Below are positions 5,153 to 5,971 of a stretch of 5,971 nt of DNA, one piece after another. How positions within the stretch are numbered: the stretch's first letter is position 1; the number at the start of each line of letters is the position of its first letter. This DNA is from Hyphomicrobiales bacterium. GTDB taxonomy: Bacteria; Pseudomonadota; Alphaproteobacteria; Rhizobiales; Aestuariivirgaceae. Made by a program: the position numbers and the translations under genes. The stretch is taken from contig JANXRO010000280.1 of NCBI GenBank assembly GCA_025356765.1, positions 1 through 5,971 on the forward strand, in the 5' to 3' direction. The notes under the pieces were generated by a model. That model saw only the letters and a list, made by a program, of their open reading frames with translations. It had not been told where the DNA came from and did not search any database.

Positions 5153-5971
5153 TTAGCGTTCCGTCAACTTCAGCTCTATGCGGCGATTTTCAGATTTGGC
5201 TTCTTCGGTGTTGCCAGGTGCCAAAGGCTGGAATTCACCAAAACCTGCGGCCACCAGATGGTTGGGCGATACGCCTTGAGCCACCAGATATTTCACCACT
5301 GAAATTGCGCGGGCTGAAGACAATTCCCAATTTGACGGAAAGTTGGTTTTTTGCAAAATGGGGTCATTATCGGTGTGGCCATCCACACGCAAAACCCAAG
5401 GCAGGTCTGCCGGAATTTCCTTTTCCAATTGCTTGATGGCATCGGCCAATTTGGCCATTTCAGTTTGTCCAACATCGCTTAAGCCAGCGCCACCTTTTGG
5501 AAACAACACTTCGGCTTGGAACACGAACCTGTCACCCACCACTAGAATGTCTGATCGCTGTGACAAGATTTGACGCAAGCGGCCAAAAAATTCAGAACGA
5601 TATTTCGAAAGCTCTTCAACCTTTTGCGCCAAGGCTGTGTTGAGGCGTTTGCCCAGATCGGCGATTTGCGTTTCAGATGTATGATTGCGGGCTTCAGAGT
5701 CATCCAACAAGCTGGAAATTTGTGCCAATTGGCGGCGCATGGCGGCGATTTGTTGGTTCAACAATTCAACCTGGGCCAAAGCTTCAGATGAAATTTTCTT
5801 TTCAGAATCAAGTGCTGTTTGCAGGCCTGTAATTGTGGTGCCCACCGCGTTGCCCTTGCTGTTTTCGGCTTGCAGGCTTGCCAACAAATCGGCGGCCTTG
5901 GCTTTTTGGGCGTTCAAATCATCGGTCAAAGCCAGAAGCTGCGCATTGGCATCGGCCTTGCCGGCTTTTTC
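5153..5971 (-). CDS. OmpA/MotB-like peptidoglycan-binding protein with coiled coil, N-terminus cut by window edge
   Basis: This is an envelope protein expected to be anchored in the inner membrane by an N-terminal helix (outside the window) and to grip peptidoglycan with its C-terminal domain. The frame is open from the right edge to the TAA at 5153-5155, 272 visible residues. Residues 1 to about 124 are Ala/Leu/Gln/Glu-rich and look like a long coiled coil. The OmpA C-terminal domain follows: VLFPKGGAGL at 155-164, GHTDN at 198-202, NWELSSARA at 214-222 and ENRRIE at 261-266, the usual peptidoglycan-contact blocks. The TTG at 5929-5927 could be taken as a start, but the frame continues without a stop to the edge with the same coiled-coil composition, so it is internal. 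From memory it closely resembles an alphaproteobacterial group of about 340 residues, sometimes next to a MotA/TolQ-like gene. Flagellar MotB itself is less likely. Confidence 0.92.
   Translation of the reverse strand, partial: EKAGKADANAQLLALTDDLNAQKAKAADLLASLQAENSKGNAVGTTITGLQTALDSEKKISSEALAQVELLNQQIAAMRRQLAQISSLLDDSEARNHTSETQIADLGKRLNTALAQKVEELSKYRSEFFGRLRQILSQRSDILVVGDRFVFQAEVLFPKGGAGLSDVGQTEMAKLADAIKQLEKEIPADLPWVLRVDGHTDNDPILQKTNFPSNWELSSARAISVVKYLVAQGVSPNHLVAAGFGEFQPLAPGNTEEAKSENRRIELKLTER

Noticed and set aside
5927..5929. TTG as the start of the peptidoglycan-binding protein
   Set aside because: The frame continues without stop to the right edge with the same coiled-coil composition, so the gene is cut by the window and does not start here.
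1..5971. CRISPR array, tRNA/rRNA, insertion sequence, phage or toxin-antitoxin system
   Set aside because: I saw no regularly spaced repeats, no transposase or integrase motifs, and no RNA-gene signatures; nearly all the sequence is explained by seven conserved genes.

Overview
This window reads as ordinary chromosomal DNA from an alphaproteobacterium, most likely Hyphomicrobiales (Rhizobiales) or a close relative. Four observations point there: the cysteine-free alphaproteobacterial form of ribosomal protein L31; a coiled-coil OmpA/MotB-type peptidoglycan-binding protein of a kind I associate with that class; a CtrA-like TTAACCAT element; and very few GANTC sites (four by manual scan against about 23 expected by chance), as in genomes methylated by CcrM. 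GC content looks moderate by eye. I saw no tRNA, rRNA, CRISPR array, insertion sequence or phage gene.

Layout, left to right. At 1-1576 (minus) lies a half-size ABC exporter with its permease and most of its ATPase domain; its C-terminus runs off the left edge. A 119-bp divergent spacer with a candidate promoter and hairpin leads to rpmE (bL31, plus). A strong hairpin terminator, probably bidirectional, separates rpmE from a convergent three-gene operon on the minus strand (4063 down to 1972). In order of transcription that operon is a FucU/RbsD-family sugar mutarotase, a ribokinase-family sugar kinase and a MarC-family six-helix membrane protein. A 104-bp divergent spacer holds candidate back-to-back promoters and leads to ppa, a family I inorganic pyrophosphatase (plus). 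After ppa, a GTTAAC-CATA-GTTAAC palindrome precedes a small exported protein of unknown function (plus). That gene converges with only 8 nt to spare on the peptidoglycan-binding protein gene (minus), whose N-terminus lies beyond the right edge.

How the genes fit together. The mutarotase and kinase make a coherent pair: one interconverts sugar anomers or ring forms and the other phosphorylates the product. MarC is probably translationally coupled to the kinase through an overlapping TTG start. The other genes are housekeeping or cell-envelope functions. No coding gap exceeds 120 bp. I did not find a convincing new multi-gene system. The most useful leads are regulatory (the CtrA-like palindrome, GANTC depletion with one site in the ppa leader, the rpmE leader hairpin) and the transporter-less mutarotase/kinase/MarC operon.
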